In this document: piece after piece, positions 25,979 through 34,914 of the stretch | Layout of the letters: the number at the start of each line of letters is the position of its first letter | How positions within the stretch are numbered: position 1 is the stretch's first letter | Assembly: GCF_017309385.1 (NCBI RefSeq) | Contig: NZ_JAFJMJ010000001.1 | Span: forward strand, 2,294,001 to 2,358,000 | DNA: 64,000 nt | DNA from: Amycolatopsis sp. 195334CR | GTDB lineage: Bacteria; Actinomycetota; Actinomycetes; Mycobacteriales; Pseudonocardiaceae | Direction: 5' to 3' | Position numbers and translations under genes: made by a program | The notes under the pieces: generated by a model | Seen by the model: only the letters and a program-made list of their open reading frames with translations | What the model was told of the DNA's origin: nothing | The model's database searches: none

Positions 25979-27227
25979 GGCCCGCGTCGAGCACGCGCCG
26001 CGGTTCGAGCAGGTTCCGGGTGTCCACCACGGCGTCGCCGTCCATCAGCTCGGCCAGGTACTCCCAGTCGAGCCTGCGGAACTCGGCCCACTCGGTGAGC
26101 ACCACGACCGCGTGCGCGCCCTTGGCCACCTGGTAGGCGTCGTCCACCACGGTCATGCCGGGCAGTTCGCCGCCGACCGCCGGGTCGTAGGCGGTCAGCT
26201 CGGCACCGTGCGCGGCGAGCACCGAGGCGACCGCCAGCGCGGGCGAATCGCGCAGGTCGTTCGTGCCCGCCTTGAAGGCCAGGCCGAGCAGGCCGATCCG
26301 GGCGCCGTTCAGCGTGCCGCCGACCGCGCCGGCGATCTTCGCGATGATCCGGTCGCGCTGGGCCACGTTCTCGTCGATCGCCGCGCGCAGCAGGCCGAAC
26401 TCGAACCCGGCCGCCTCGGCGATCCTGGTCAGCGCGTGGGTGTCCTTCGGCAGGCAGGAGCCGCCCCAGCCGGGGCCGGGCTTGAGGAAGGACCGGCCGA
26501 TGCGCCGGTCGTAGCCCATGCCCTCGGTGACCGCCTCGATGTCGGCGCCGAGGCGCTCGCACAGTTCGGCGATCGCGTTGACGTAGGAGAGCTTGGTGGC
26601 CAGGAAGCAGTTCGCCGCGTACTTGACCAGTTCCGCGCTGGCCGCGTCGGTGACCACGGCGGGCGCGGCGAGTTCGTCGTAGAGCCCGGCCACCCAGTGC
26701 GCGGCGGCCAGGTCGTCCGAGCCGACCACGATGCGGTCCGGGTGCAGGAAGTCGGACACCGCGGTGCCTTCGCGGAGGAACTCGGGATTGGAGACCACCG
26801 GCACGTCGTCGCGGCCGAGCAGGTCGCGGATCCGCCGCGAGGTGCCCACCGGCACGGTCGACTTGGTGATCAGCGCGCAGCCGGCCGGGACGACGTCGCC
26901 GATCTCGGCGGCCACCGCCTCCACCGCCCGCAGGTCGGCGGAACCCCCGGCCCCCATCGGCGTCGGCACGCACAGGAAGATCCCATCGGCGGTGGCGACC
27001 GCGGTCCTGGCGCCCACCACGAAGGACAGCCGTCCGCTGGTCAGCCCCCGGCCGACCAGTTCGGCCAGTCCCGGCTCCAGGATGTCCACCCGCCCGGCGG
27101 CGAGCCGGGCCACCTTCGCCGCGTCCACGTCGACGCAGGTCACCTGATGACCGATCGACGCCAGGCAGGCGCCCGTGGTCAGTCCTACGTATCCGGTCCC
27201 CACCACCACGATCCGAGCTGGACTCAT
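25917..27227 (-). CDS. ugd: UDP-glucose 6-dehydrogenase
   Basis: 436 residues. VVVGTGYVGLTTGACLASIG is the NAD-binding Rossmann motif, GSCLPKDT holds the catalytic Cys (about residue 265) and LLGLAFKAGTNDLRDSPA belongs to the C-terminal UDP-binding domain. The enzyme oxidises UDP-glucose to UDP-glucuronate in two NAD-dependent steps, providing acidic sugar for polysaccharides. ATG 27227 is the family start (MSPARIVVVG). Its 3' end overlaps the convergent transporter gene by 62 bp. It could supply the glycan operon at 5-12.5 kb, although the genes are 13 kb apart. Confidence 0.94.
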   Translation of the reverse strand: MSPARIVVVGTGYVGLTTGACLASIGHQVTCVDVDAAKVARLAAGRVDILEPGLAELVGRGLTSGRLSFVVGARTAVATADGIFLCVPTPMGAGGSADLRAVEAVAAEIGDVVPAGCALITKSTVPVGTSRRIRDLLGRDDVPVVSNPEFLREGTAVSDFLHPDRIVVGSDDLAAAHWVAGLYDELAAPAVVTDAASAELVKYAANCFLATKLSYVNAIAELCERLGADIEAVTEGMGYDRRIGRSFLKPGPGWGGSCLPKDTHALTRIAEAAGFEFGLLRAAIDENVAQRDRIIAKIAGAVGGTLNGARIGLLGLAFKAGTNDLRDSPALAVASVLAAHGAELTAYDPAVGGELPGMTVVDDAYQVAKGAHAVVVLTEWAEFRRLDWEYLAELMDGDAVVDTRNLLEPRRVLDAGLSWQGIGRAREALFPKTAVS

Positions 27228-27369
27228 GTCGTGAAGGTGACAGCCGGAGTTGACCGCGAAACCAACAGCAGCGAACACACCCGCGTACTCCTGCGGACGG
27301 GTGGGGTGGACGAGATGCGAACGAGCGTTAACCTGGTGGCGTACTCGGGCAGGAAGGACACAGCAGACC

Positions 27370-28128
27370 ATGCAGATCACCGACACCGCGGCCGTAGTCA
27401 CCGGAGGCGCGTCCGGGCTGGGCGGGGCCACCGCCAAGGCGCTGGCGGCCGGGGGCGCGAAGGTGTTCGCGCTCGACCTCGCCCCGTCGATCGCGAAGGC
27501 GGACCAGGTCGAGGGCATCACCTACGTCGAGGCCGACGTGACCGACCCGGAGCAGGTCCGCACCGCGGTGGCGCAGGCCGCCGGCTCCGGTTCGCCGCTG
27601 CGCGTGGTGGTCAACTGCGCCGGGATCGGGCCGTCCGCGCGGATCCTGTCCAAGAAGGGGCCGCACGACCTGGACTTGTTCCGCAAGGTGATCGAGATCA
27701 ACCTGATCGGCACGTTCACCGTGGTTACCGTGGCCGCCGAGGCGATCGCCAAAACCGAGCCGCTGGAGCACGACGCGCGCGGGGTGATCATCAACACCGC
27801 TTCGGTGGCCGCCTTCGACGGGCAGATCGGGCAGGCCGCCTACGCCGCGTCGAAGGGCGGGGTGGTCGGGCTGAACCTGTCGGCCGCGCGGGACCTGGCC
27901 TCGCAGGGGATCCGGGTGATGACCATCGCGCCGGGCATCATCGACACCCCGATGCTGGCCACCGTCAGCGACGAGTTCCGGGCGAGCCTGGCCGCCGGCG
28001 TCCCGTTCCCGAAGCGGCTCGGGCAGCCGGAGGAGTACGCCAAGCTGGCCCTGTCCATCATCGACCACGACTACCTCAACGGCGAGGTCATCCGCATGGA
28101 CGGCTCGCTGCGGATGGCTCCGCGCTAA
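27370..28128 (+). CDS. SDR oxidoreductase, 3-hydroxyacyl-CoA dehydrogenase-like
   Basis: 252 residues. The cofactor motif TGGASGLGGAT, VNCAGIG and the catalytic pair S/YAASKGG (with TASVAAFDGQIGQAAYAASK) are all present. The overall sequence follows the type II 3-hydroxyacyl-CoA dehydrogenase (HSD17B10-like) branch, with RVMTIAPGIIDTPML and the C-terminal GEVIRMDGSLRM. Likely NAD-dependent oxidation in fatty acid or branched-chain breakdown. It ends with a four-base overlap with the convergent nuclease gene. A ribosome site GGAAGGAC precedes ATG 27370. Confidence 0.9.
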   Translation: MQITDTAAVVTGGASGLGGATAKALAAGGAKVFALDLAPSIAKADQVEGITYVEADVTDPEQVRTAVAQAAGSGSPLRVVVNCAGIGPSARILSKKGPHDLDLFRKVIEINLIGTFTVVTVAAEAIAKTEPLEHDARGVIINTASVAAFDGQIGQAAYAASKGGVVGLNLSAARDLASQGIRVMTIAPGIIDTPMLATVSDEFRASLAAGVPFPKRLGQPEEYAKLALSIIDHDYLNGEVIRMDGSLRMAPR

Positions 28129-29756
28129 AGATCGCCCATATACGGCACGTTCTGCGCTTCGTCGCTCATCCAGCGGCGGAGCGTGTACGTGGCCATCACG
28201 TCGTCCTCGTTGTACCGCAGGATGCGTTCGGCCTGTTCGGGACGCGGCTCGTCGCCGTCCAGGCCGACCGCGTCCCGGTACCAGCGCATCGAGGCCTCAC
28301 CGCTGGCCTCCGGGTCGCGCCAGCTGAAGCCGGCCACCGGGGCGATCACCTTGAGCCCCTTGCCGTGCGAGCAGAGGAACTGGTCGGACACCAGCTGGAA
28401 CAGGTCCACCCACTCCTCGGAGTCCACAAAGGACTGGATGTCCGAGCGCGGCGGGATGCCGTCCTCCCCGGCGAAGCGCTTGACCGTGCCGAAGAGCCAG
28501 CGGTTCTCGGCGAGCGCGTTGTAGCAGTAGGCGCGGAAGGTCAGCCCGGCCTTCTCGGCGCGCTGGCGCACCTCGGTCAGCCAGCCCCAGAACTCGGCGA
28601 ACGAGCGTGCTTCGTCCGTGGTCGGCAGCGGTTCCCAGGTGGCGAAGGCGTGGTACCCGTGCGGCACGCCGATGTCCGCGCCGGACAGGAAGCAGCCCCA
28701 CAGGTAGGCGCCGGAATCGCCGAAGCTCTCCATGTCCACGTCGACTTCGACGTCGGCCCGCGGCACCTCGACCCGGTCCACCTTGCGCACCACGTTCAGA
28801 TCCGCCAGCCACGCCCTGGCCAGCATCACCGAGTTGCCGAAGGACTCCCCGGTCAGCGGCACCGGCGGGCCCTCGGCCGGGTCCAGCGCGGCCAGCTTGT
28901 CCACAGTGGACACACCGGCGCGGCGCAGCTCCACGCCGTCCTCCCCGCGCACCACCAGGCTGACGTCCCTGGCCGCGAGCAGCTGGTCCCCGCAGATCGG
29001 CCACCACGGGCAGTGGCGGCATTCGAGCACCCGCGACGGCTGCGCGAGCGGCTCCTCCCCGGCGGCCGCCGCCTTCGCCACGGCCAGCCGGTCGGCGAAC
29101 CGGGCGTCGTACTCGGTGAGCGCGCCCCGGCCGCCGGGCCAGGTCTGCGCGTTGAGGTCGTGCCACACCACCACGTCGGCGTCGAGGCCGATCACGCCAC
29201 CGAGGGCACGCGGATCGGCCAGCCCCAGCTTCTGCAGCATGCGGCGGATGTGCGCCAGGCGCAGCTGGTCACGCGGGTGCGAGCGGACCTTGCGCGCCGG
29301 ATCGGGCGTGGCGTTGTCCGGGTCGAGATCGGTCAGGCCGGTGGTCATCGCGCCTTCACCGCGGTCGGTGATGCGGTGGCGGACCACCAGCACCGGCACG
29401 TAGCCGTCCGCGGTGCGCACCAGCACCTCGACCCCGCCGCGGCGGCCGCCGTCGAGGTCCACCGGCAGCAGCGCGCCCCAGATGAACGGGGTGCGCGTGG
29501 CCAGCGCGGATTCGGTCAGCGCGACCCGGTCCGGCACCGGCAGGTCGCGCGGCACGCTCGCCCAGCCCTCGCCGATGGCCGCGATCAGCCGCCGGGCGAT
29601 CTCGTCGCGGTGGGCCGCGGCGTCGGCGATGCGCTGGGCCGCGGACGGGTCCTGCGGGGCACGCGGCACGTCGCGGACCGTCGGGTCGTGGTCGAGGTGC
29701 ACCCGGCGGCGGCAGCGCGTGACGGCCCCCGCGTCCAGCAACACCTCGTTTTCCAT
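28125..29756 (-). CDS. TM0106-family RecB-like nuclease with RNase-H-like C-terminal half
   Basis: 543 residues. The N-terminal half has the RecB/PD-(D/E)xK-type layout seen in TM0106 proteins, with VVWHDLNAQTW and a cysteine cluster LECRHCPWWPICG like that binding Fe-S in Cas4/AddB. The C-terminal half has the conserved FVDSEEWVDLF, YNEDDVMATYTLRRW and acidic VDVDMESFGDSG residues of an exonuclease-like fold. Role is probably in nucleic-acid processing, but no partner helicase lies next to it. It carries one iterated palindrome copy at 28899. Confidence 0.85.
   Translation of the reverse strand: MENEVLLDAGAVTRCRRRVHLDHDPTVRDVPRAPQDPSAAQRIADAAAHRDEIARRLIAAIGEGWASVPRDLPVPDRVALTESALATRTPFIWGALLPVDLDGGRRGGVEVLVRTADGYVPVLVVRHRITDRGEGAMTTGLTDLDPDNATPDPARKVRSHPRDQLRLAHIRRMLQKLGLADPRALGGVIGLDADVVVWHDLNAQTWPGGRGALTEYDARFADRLAVAKAAAAGEEPLAQPSRVLECRHCPWWPICGDQLLAARDVSLVVRGEDGVELRRAGVSTVDKLAALDPAEGPPVPLTGESFGNSVMLARAWLADLNVVRKVDRVEVPRADVEVDVDMESFGDSGAYLWGCFLSGADIGVPHGYHAFATWEPLPTTDEARSFAEFWGWLTEVRQRAEKAGLTFRAYCYNALAENRWLFGTVKRFAGEDGIPPRSDIQSFVDSEEWVDLFQLVSDQFLCSHGKGLKVIAPVAGFSWRDPEASGEASMRWYRDAVGLDGDEPRPEQAERILRYNEDDVMATYTLRRWMSDEAQNVPYMGDL
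28899..28911 (-). repeat. Iterated palindrome, copy in TM0106-type nuclease gene
   Basis: GTCCACAGTGGAC on the plus strand, GTCCACTGTGGAC in the sense of the gene, encoding Ser-Thr-Val-Asp. The flanking bases extend it by one on each side (TGTCCACAGTGGACA). Confidence 0.7.
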
Positions 29757-29789
29757 CCCCCTACTCTAGGTCGGGGGTACGACAGAAGA

Positions 29790-30734
29790 TCACGCGCCGT
29801 CGGTCTGGAAGACCTGTTCCCTGCCGCCGGTGCACTCGCCCTGCATCAGCTGGACACCGGGATCGGTCCGGGCCGCCATCACGCCGATGCACCAGCGCGC
29901 ACCGGCCACCGAATGCATCCGGTAGCCCCCGTCGACCGGTTCCAGCGTGAACGTCTGGTCCGGTCTGCCGTTCTCGCAGTCTCCCCCGGCGAGCAGCACT
30001 TCGCTGTAGGTGCCGCCGCGGTCGACGGTCAGGCAACCGGGCCCCTTGTCCGGGTGCTGCAGATGGACGCGCACCTGGTCGCCCGGCAGCCGTTCCAGGC
30101 TGATCGGCGGGAAGGCGAGGTCGCAGGGGTGCTGCCCGAACACCTCGCGATCGGAACCCTCGGTCAGCTCCGGGCCCTCGCCCACGCACATTTGGGTGTG
30201 GGCCACGCGAATCGGCTGGGCCGGTGGCAGCGAGGGCGCCATTTCGCTGGCGGGTGGTGGCTGCGCGGCCGGGCGTTCGGGGTCGGAGCCGGTGGTCATC
30301 ACCACGATCACCACGGCGATCACCGCGACCGCGGCCAGCGCGACGAGCGCGTACCCGAGCCGGCGGCGTTCCGGTTTCGACTCCTCCGCCGCCGGTTCCG
30401 CCGGGGTTTCCGTGCCGACCGCGAGATCCGCGCGCACGGCCAACCAGCGCTCGGTGGTTTCGGCGTCGGCGCCCGCGGCCTGGAGGAACGCGTCGACCAA
30501 CTCCGCGCGCGGCAACCTGTCGCGGGCCAGTGCCGCGCTGATCGTCGAGCTGGGCAGGACGAGCCCGGCCTGCTCCGCCCGGCGTTCCAGGGCGCGGTAG
30601 CTGTAACCGGTGCGGATCCGCACCTGGCGCATGGCTTCGACGAACGCACCGGCGTCCGTCGCGGTTCTTGGGTCCGGCCACTCTCCCGGCACCGCGCTCC
30701 CTTCCCCAGCGTCGGCCGACGATTCTAGGGGCAA
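29790..30734 (-). CDS. Membrane-anchored XRE protein with lectin-like outer domain
   Basis: 314 residues. Residues 35-95 resemble a helix-turn-helix (RQVRIRTGYSYRALERRAEQ, SSTISAALARDRLPRAELVD). A membrane helix follows near residue 125-146 (YALVALAAVAVIAVVIVVMT), then a short proline-rich stalk, and a C-terminal domain with Cys pairs and repeated W/F-containing strands (GPGCLTVDRGGTYSEVLLAG, GARWCIGVMA) that resemble a ricin-type beta-trefoil. This layout, DNA-binding-like domain inside and sugar-binding-like domain outside, recalls RodZ. It sits 33 bases from the nuclease start and is divergent from the gene at 30813. Function is inferred only. Confidence 0.8.
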   Translation of the reverse strand: MPLESSADAGEGSAVPGEWPDPRTATDAGAFVEAMRQVRIRTGYSYRALERRAEQAGLVLPSSTISAALARDRLPRAELVDAFLQAAGADAETTERWLAVRADLAVGTETPAEPAAEESKPERRRLGYALVALAAVAVIAVVIVVMTTGSDPERPAAQPPPASEMAPSLPPAQPIRVAHTQMCVGEGPELTEGSDREVFGQHPCDLAFPPISLERLPGDQVRVHLQHPDKGPGCLTVDRGGTYSEVLLAGGDCENGRPDQTFTLEPVDGGYRMHSVAGARWCIGVMAARTDPGVQLMQGECTGGREQVFQTDGA

Positions 30735-30812
30735 AGCGTGCCGACGTGCTCCGATTCGGGACGGGCAGTAAGTTCACGGCAGGACACCGGTGGGCACGGA
30801 AGGTGACGAGCG

Positions 30813-31277
30813 ATGGGCCGCAAGAAGATCGAGAAAGAGGCCGAGGGTCTGTTCACCCCGAGGAAGGCCCGCAACGCCATCGCGGTGGCGAAGGTGGTCG
30901 GACCGGCGGTGATCCCGGTGGTCGCGCCGTTCGCCGTGCAGGCGGCCGGGGCCGCGCGCGACGCCTACGACCGCTACCAGGCGCGCAAGCTCGGGGTCGA
31001 CGTCGGCAGGCTCGGCGAGTTCACCGGCCGGGGCGCGCGGTTGCACGCGCGGATCGCCGGGGTCGGCGAAGGACTGGACGAGCTGCGCGCGTCGTCGAAA
31101 GCCACCGACGAGGACACGAAGTTCGCCGACAAGGCTGCCGGGACGCTCCAGCAGCTGGCCGCCTCGGTCCGCGCCTCGGAGCGCATGCCCACCGCCCGGC
31201 GGAAGGCGGCGCACCGGGCCGTGGCCAGCGAACTGGACCACCTGGAGGGCCAGCTCCTGCACCGCCTCGGCATCTGA
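30813..31277 (+). CDS. DUF6474-like conserved actinobacterial protein
   Basis: 154 residues. The N-terminus is very basic (MGRKKIEKEAEGLFTPRKAR), then a hydrophobic stretch (VVGPAVIPVVAPFAVQAAG), and the rest is mostly helix with many Arg, Lys and Glu. It resembles the DUF6474 group of actinobacteria, whose role is unknown; the assignment is from memory of the pattern. ATG 30813 follows GGAAGGTGACGAG. A strong bidirectional hairpin lies right after the stop. Confidence 0.7.
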   Translation: MGRKKIEKEAEGLFTPRKARNAIAVAKVVGPAVIPVVAPFAVQAAGAARDAYDRYQARKLGVDVGRLGEFTGRGARLHARIAGVGEGLDELRASSKATDEDTKFADKAAGTLQQLAASVRASERMPTARRKAAHRAVASELDHLEGQLLHRLGI

Positions 31278-31281
31278 CCCC

Positions 31282-31340
31282 AATGCTATGAGTGGGGCAT
31301 TACTTGCGTTGATTGCAAGTAATGCCCCACTCATAGCATT
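31282..31340. terminator. 26-bp perfect hairpin, bidirectional terminator
   Basis: Bases 31282-31307 are exactly complementary to 31315-31340, across a seven-base loop GTTGATT. Both sides contain the core TGAGTGGGGC, and the stem is flanked by the stop of the 30813 gene and by the stop of the osmoprotectant-binding gene at 31340. No poly-U is needed in such genomes; the perfect stem and convergent position argue for a terminator, probably one copy of a genome-wide family. Confidence 0.85.
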
Positions 31341-32308
31341 CAGCCGGCGGTGACGAAGCCCTTTTCGACCATCCAGTCCCTGGCGACGACGCCCGCGTCC
31401 TGGCCTTCGATGTCCACCTTCTTGCCCAGCTGGATCATCTGGTCGTTGGTCATCTCGGCGGCCACCGGCCGCAGCACGTCGGCGATCTCCGGGTGCGCGG
31501 CGAGGTAGTCCTGCCGCAGCGTCGGGCAGACGTTGTACTGCGGGAAGAACTTCTTGTCGTCCTCCAGCACCGCCAGGTTCAGCCCGGCGATCCGGCCGTC
31601 GGTGGTGAAGACCTCGCCGAAGCGGCAGGTGTTGTTGGCGATCGAGGCGTAGATCGCCCCGGTGCCGAACTGCTTGACCTCGGTCGACGGGAAGTCGTAG
31701 GTCTTCTGCACACCGGGGAAGCCGTCCTGGCGGCTGGCGAACTCGGTTTCCACGCAGAACACCGCTTCGGCCGGGTTCTGCTTCAGGAAGTTCGTCATGT
31801 CCGTGGTGGTCTTCAGGTTGTGCTGCTGCGCGAAGTCCGCCGTGGTGGCGAAGGCGTAGGTGTTGTTCACCGGCGAGTAGTCCAGCCAGCTGATCCCGTT
31901 CTGCTCGAGATCCGCCTTCTTCACCGCGTCGTACTGCGCCTGCTCGTCCGGGATCGGATCGGTGTTGCCCAGGTAGTTGATCCAGCCGGTGCCGGTGTAC
32001 TCCCAGCTCATGTCGATCTCACCGGCGAGCAGCGCCTGCCGCGCGTTCGTCGAGCCCTTGATGTCGGTCAGGTCGGTGACGTCCATCCCGGCCGCCGACA
32101 GCGCCAGCTCGGCCATGTAGCCCAGCAGGATGTTCTCGGTGAAGTCCTTCGAGCCGACCGTGACGTCCACGCCGGCCAGCGACGGCACCGCCTTGATCGA
32201 GCCCGGCCCGACCGCGAACGGCAGCGCGGCGTTGGTCTCCAGCCCGCAGGCGCTCACCGAAACGGCCAGCAGTGCGGCGCACAGCGTCGCCTTGATGCGG
32301 CGTTTCAT
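31340..32308 (-). CDS. Glycine betaine/choline ABC transporter substrate-binding lipoprotein (OpuCC/ProX type)
   Basis: 322 residues. The signal peptide ends in VSVSAC, giving lipid-modified Cys21. The mature protein has the OpuAC/ProX pattern: TVGSKDFTENILLGYMAELA and GEIDMSWEYTGTGW, with aromatic residues that form the quaternary-ammonium cage, and CPTLRQDYLAAHPEIADVL. It collects betaine or choline outside the membrane for the two permeases and the ATPase encoded upstream. The ATG at 32308 overlaps the permease stop by four bases. Confidence 0.93.
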   Translation of the reverse strand: MKRRIKATLCAALLAVSVSACGLETNAALPFAVGPGSIKAVPSLAGVDVTVGSKDFTENILLGYMAELALSAAGMDVTDLTDIKGSTNARQALLAGEIDMSWEYTGTGWINYLGNTDPIPDEQAQYDAVKKADLEQNGISWLDYSPVNNTYAFATTADFAQQHNLKTTTDMTNFLKQNPAEAVFCVETEFASRQDGFPGVQKTYDFPSTEVKQFGTGAIYASIANNTCRFGEVFTTDGRIAGLNLAVLEDDKKFFPQYNVCPTLRQDYLAAHPEIADVLRPVAAEMTNDQMIQLGKKVDIEGQDAGVVARDWMVEKGFVTAG

Positions 32309-33087
32309 CGCAGCCCCTTCGGTCCCAGGTATTGCTCGGCGACCGCGCCGAGCCAGTCCACGATCAGCGCCGTGCCCACCGCCAGCACCGCGCCCACCAC
32401 GATCACGCGGTTGAGCTGCAGCTTGTAACCGGTGTCGATGAGCACGCCGAAGCCACCGCCGTTGACGAAGACCGCCAGCGTCGCGGTACCCACCGCCAGC
32501 ACCAGCGCGGTCCGCAGCCCGGCGAGGATCAGCGGCACGGCCAGCGGCAGTTCGATCCGCCGCAGCACCGCCGAGGAGGACATGCCGATGCCGCGGCCGG
32601 CGTCGATCAGCGCCGGGTCCACCTGCTGCAGCCCGACCATGGTGTTGCGCAGGACCGGGAGCAACGAGTAGAAGGCCAGCGGGATGGCGACCACCCACAG
32701 CCCCTCCCAGCCGGTCCACAGGAAGAACAGCACCAGCACACCCAGCGCCGGCGCGGCCTGCCCGATGTTCGCGATGGCCAGGAAGAACGGCGCGGCGGGC
32801 TTGGCCCAGCGCCGGGTCAGCGCGATGCCGAGCGGTACCGCGATCACCACCACCATGGCGGTGACCACCACGGTGATCAGCAGGTGCTCGCCGAGCGTGG
32901 TGAACAACGTGCTCGCGTTCAGCGTCTTCTGCTCGTTCGGCTTCAGCTCGCTGGAGAACACCCACGCCAGCACCGCGCCGACGATCACCACGACCACCAG
33001 CGGCTGGGCGAACAACCGCACCCGCTCCGCGCGCGCCGAGCCCGATTCGGTGGTGAACCCCGAGGTGTCGGTCTGCGCCGTGGTCAT
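32305..33087 (-). CDS. Glycine betaine ABC transporter permease (first of two)
   Basis: 260 residues, six or so membrane helices, with the BPD permease motif GIGMSSSAVLRRIELPLAVPLILAG-like sequence, in which the EAA-type loop contacts the ATPase. It has an N-terminal cytosolic segment of about 30 residues. It overlaps the ATPase gene upstream by four bases and the binding-protein gene downstream by four, so it belongs to the same transcript. Confidence 0.93.
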   Translation of the reverse strand: MTTAQTDTSGFTTESGSARAERVRLFAQPLVVVVIVGAVLAWVFSSELKPNEQKTLNASTLFTTLGEHLLITVVVTAMVVVIAVPLGIALTRRWAKPAAPFFLAIANIGQAAPALGVLVLFFLWTGWEGLWVVAIPLAFYSLLPVLRNTMVGLQQVDPALIDAGRGIGMSSSAVLRRIELPLAVPLILAGLRTALVLAVGTATLAVFVNGGGFGVLIDTGYKLQLNRVIVVGAVLAVGTALIVDWLGAVAEQYLGPKGLR

Positions 33088-34280
33088 GCTTCGTCCCCGT
33101 GCTCGGCCCGCAGCTGCCGCACCGTCTCCATCACGGTCTCGATGTCCACGCCGCCGACGTACTCACCGCGCGTCCCGGTGACCACCGCGCGGCCGCCTTC
33201 GGTGAGGATCGCCTCCAGCGCGTCCTGCAGGGTCGACTGGGTGCTCACCGAGTCGCCGATCGGGCGGGCGACCGCACTCAGCGAACTCGCCGCGGCCAGG
33301 TCGCGGACGTGCACCCAGCTCTGCGGGCGGCGCCGGTCGTCGAGCACCAGCGCGTAGGTCTTCTTGGTTTCGCTCAGCTTCTTGCGCACCTCGGCGGGCG
33401 AATCGCCGATCGCCACGGTGAGCAGGCCGTCGTCGCGGTAGTCGATGTCCCGCACGCGCAGCAGGGTCAGCTGCTTGAGCGAGGCACCGGCACCGACGAA
33501 CCCGGCCACCGTGTCGTTCGCCGGGTTCGCCAGGATCGCGTCCGGGGTGTCGTACTGCAGGATCGTCGACTGGTCACCGAGCACGGCGATCTTGTCGCCG
33601 AGCTTGACCGCCTCGCTGAAGTCGTGCGTGACGAAGACGATCGTCTTCTTCAGATCGGTCTGCAGCCGCAGGAGCTCGTCCTGCAGGTTGCCGCGGGTGA
33701 TCGGGTCGACCGCGCCGAACGGCTCGTCCATCAGCAGCACCGGGGGGTCGGCGGCGAGCGCGCGGGCCACCCCGACGCGCTGCTGCTGGCCACCGGAGAG
33801 CTGCCGGGGGAACCGGTCGCGGTACTGGGCCGGGTCCAGCCCGACCAGGTCCATCATCTCCTCGACCCGGTTGGCGATCTTCTGCTTGTCCCAGCCGAGC
33901 AGGCCGGGCACCACGGCGATGTTCTGCGCGACGGTGAAGTGCGGGAACAGGCCCGCCTGCTGGATGGCGTACCCGATCGTGCGCCGGAGCTGGTCCGGGT
34001 TGAGCGAGAGCGCGTCCTTGCCGCCGATGGTGATCTTGCCCGAGCTGGGCTCGATCAGCCGGTTGATCATCCGCATGGTGGTGGTCTTGCCGCAGCCGGA
34101 CGGCCCGACGAAGATCACGATCTTCCCGGCGGGCACCACCATGGAGAAGTTCTCCACCGCGGGCTTGGCCTGCCCGGGGTACCGCTTGGTCACCTGCTCG
34201 AGCTGGATCTCCACCCCGGAGACCTCTTCGCCGTTCTCGACGGCGGTCGCCGACGTTGCCACGTTCTCAGCCACGGACAC
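33084..34280 (-). CDS. Glycine betaine ABC transporter ATPase (OpuCA/ProV type) with regulatory C-terminus
   Basis: 398 residues. Walker A is GPSGCGKTTT (59-68), the signature is LSGGQQQRV (161-169), Walker B is VLLMDEPFGAVD (181-192). The C-terminal 120 residues (about 275-398) form a CBS-like pair of repeats as in OpuCA/ProV, which gate uptake in response to ionic strength. The N-terminal 20 residues are unlike the family core. The gene overlaps the permease gene on each side (14 and 4 bases). Confidence 0.94.
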   Translation of the reverse strand: MSVAENVATSATAVENGEEVSGVEIQLEQVTKRYPGQAKPAVENFSMVVPAGKIVIFVGPSGCGKTTTMRMINRLIEPSSGKITIGGKDALSLNPDQLRRTIGYAIQQAGLFPHFTVAQNIAVVPGLLGWDKQKIANRVEEMMDLVGLDPAQYRDRFPRQLSGGQQQRVGVARALAADPPVLLMDEPFGAVDPITRGNLQDELLRLQTDLKKTIVFVTHDFSEAVKLGDKIAVLGDQSTILQYDTPDAILANPANDTVAGFVGAGASLKQLTLLRVRDIDYRDDGLLTVAIGDSPAEVRKKLSETKKTYALVLDDRRRPQSWVHVRDLAAASSLSAVARPIGDSVSTQSTLQDALEAILTEGGRAVVTGTRGEYVGGVDIETVMETVRQLRAEHGDEA

Positions 34281-34914
34281 CCCTTGAGATGGTGAATCGG
34301 GAGATCAGGAAGTACACGCCCTCGAGGAGCAGCGCGAGGATGACCACGCCGATCGTGCCGACCAGCGCCTCGTTGACCGCGTTGGCGCTGCCCGCGCGGA
34401 CCAGCCCGGAGAACACCTCGTCACCGAGGCCGGGCCCCTTGGCGTAGGCGGCGATCACCGCGATGCCCATCAGCATCTGGGTAGCCACCCGCATCCCGGC
34501 CAGGATGGCCGGCCAGGCGAGCCGGAGTTCCACCCTGGTCAGCACGCCGAACCGGCTCATCCCGATGCCCTTGGCCGCGTCGGCGATCGCCGGGTCGACC
34601 CCGCCGAGGCCGACGATCGTGTTGCGCACGATCGGCAGCAGGGCGTAGAGCACGAGCGCGATCACGGTCGGCTCGGTGCCGAGGCCGACCACCGGGATCA
34701 GCAGGCCGAGCAGCGCGAACGACGGGATCGTCAGCACCGCGCTGGCCAGCGCGGTGGCCACGGCCGAGCCGATCGGGGAGCGGTAGACCGCCACCCCGAT
34801 CAGCACGCCGAGCACCGCGGCGATGATCGTGCACTGTACGACCGCGCTCACGTGCAACCACGCCTCGAGCGAGATCCGATCCCACCGGTCGGCGACGAAC
34901 TCGAAGAGGTTCAC
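34267..34914 (-). CDS. Glycine betaine ABC transporter permease (second)
   Basis: 215 residues with about six membrane helices. GIGMSRFGVLTRVELRLAWP is the conserved EAA-loop contact motif. With the other permease at 32305 it makes the heteromeric channel of the OpuC-like importer. It overlaps the ATPase start by 14 bases and the BCCT gene by four. Confidence 0.92.
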   Translation of the reverse strand: MNLFEFVADRWDRISLEAWLHVSAVVQCTIIAAVLGVLIGVAVYRSPIGSAVATALASAVLTIPSFALLGLLIPVVGLGTEPTVIALVLYALLPIVRNTIVGLGGVDPAIADAAKGIGMSRFGVLTRVELRLAWPAILAGMRVATQMLMGIAVIAAYAKGPGLGDEVFSGLVRAGSANAVNEALVGTIGVVILALLLEGVYFLISRFTISRGVRG

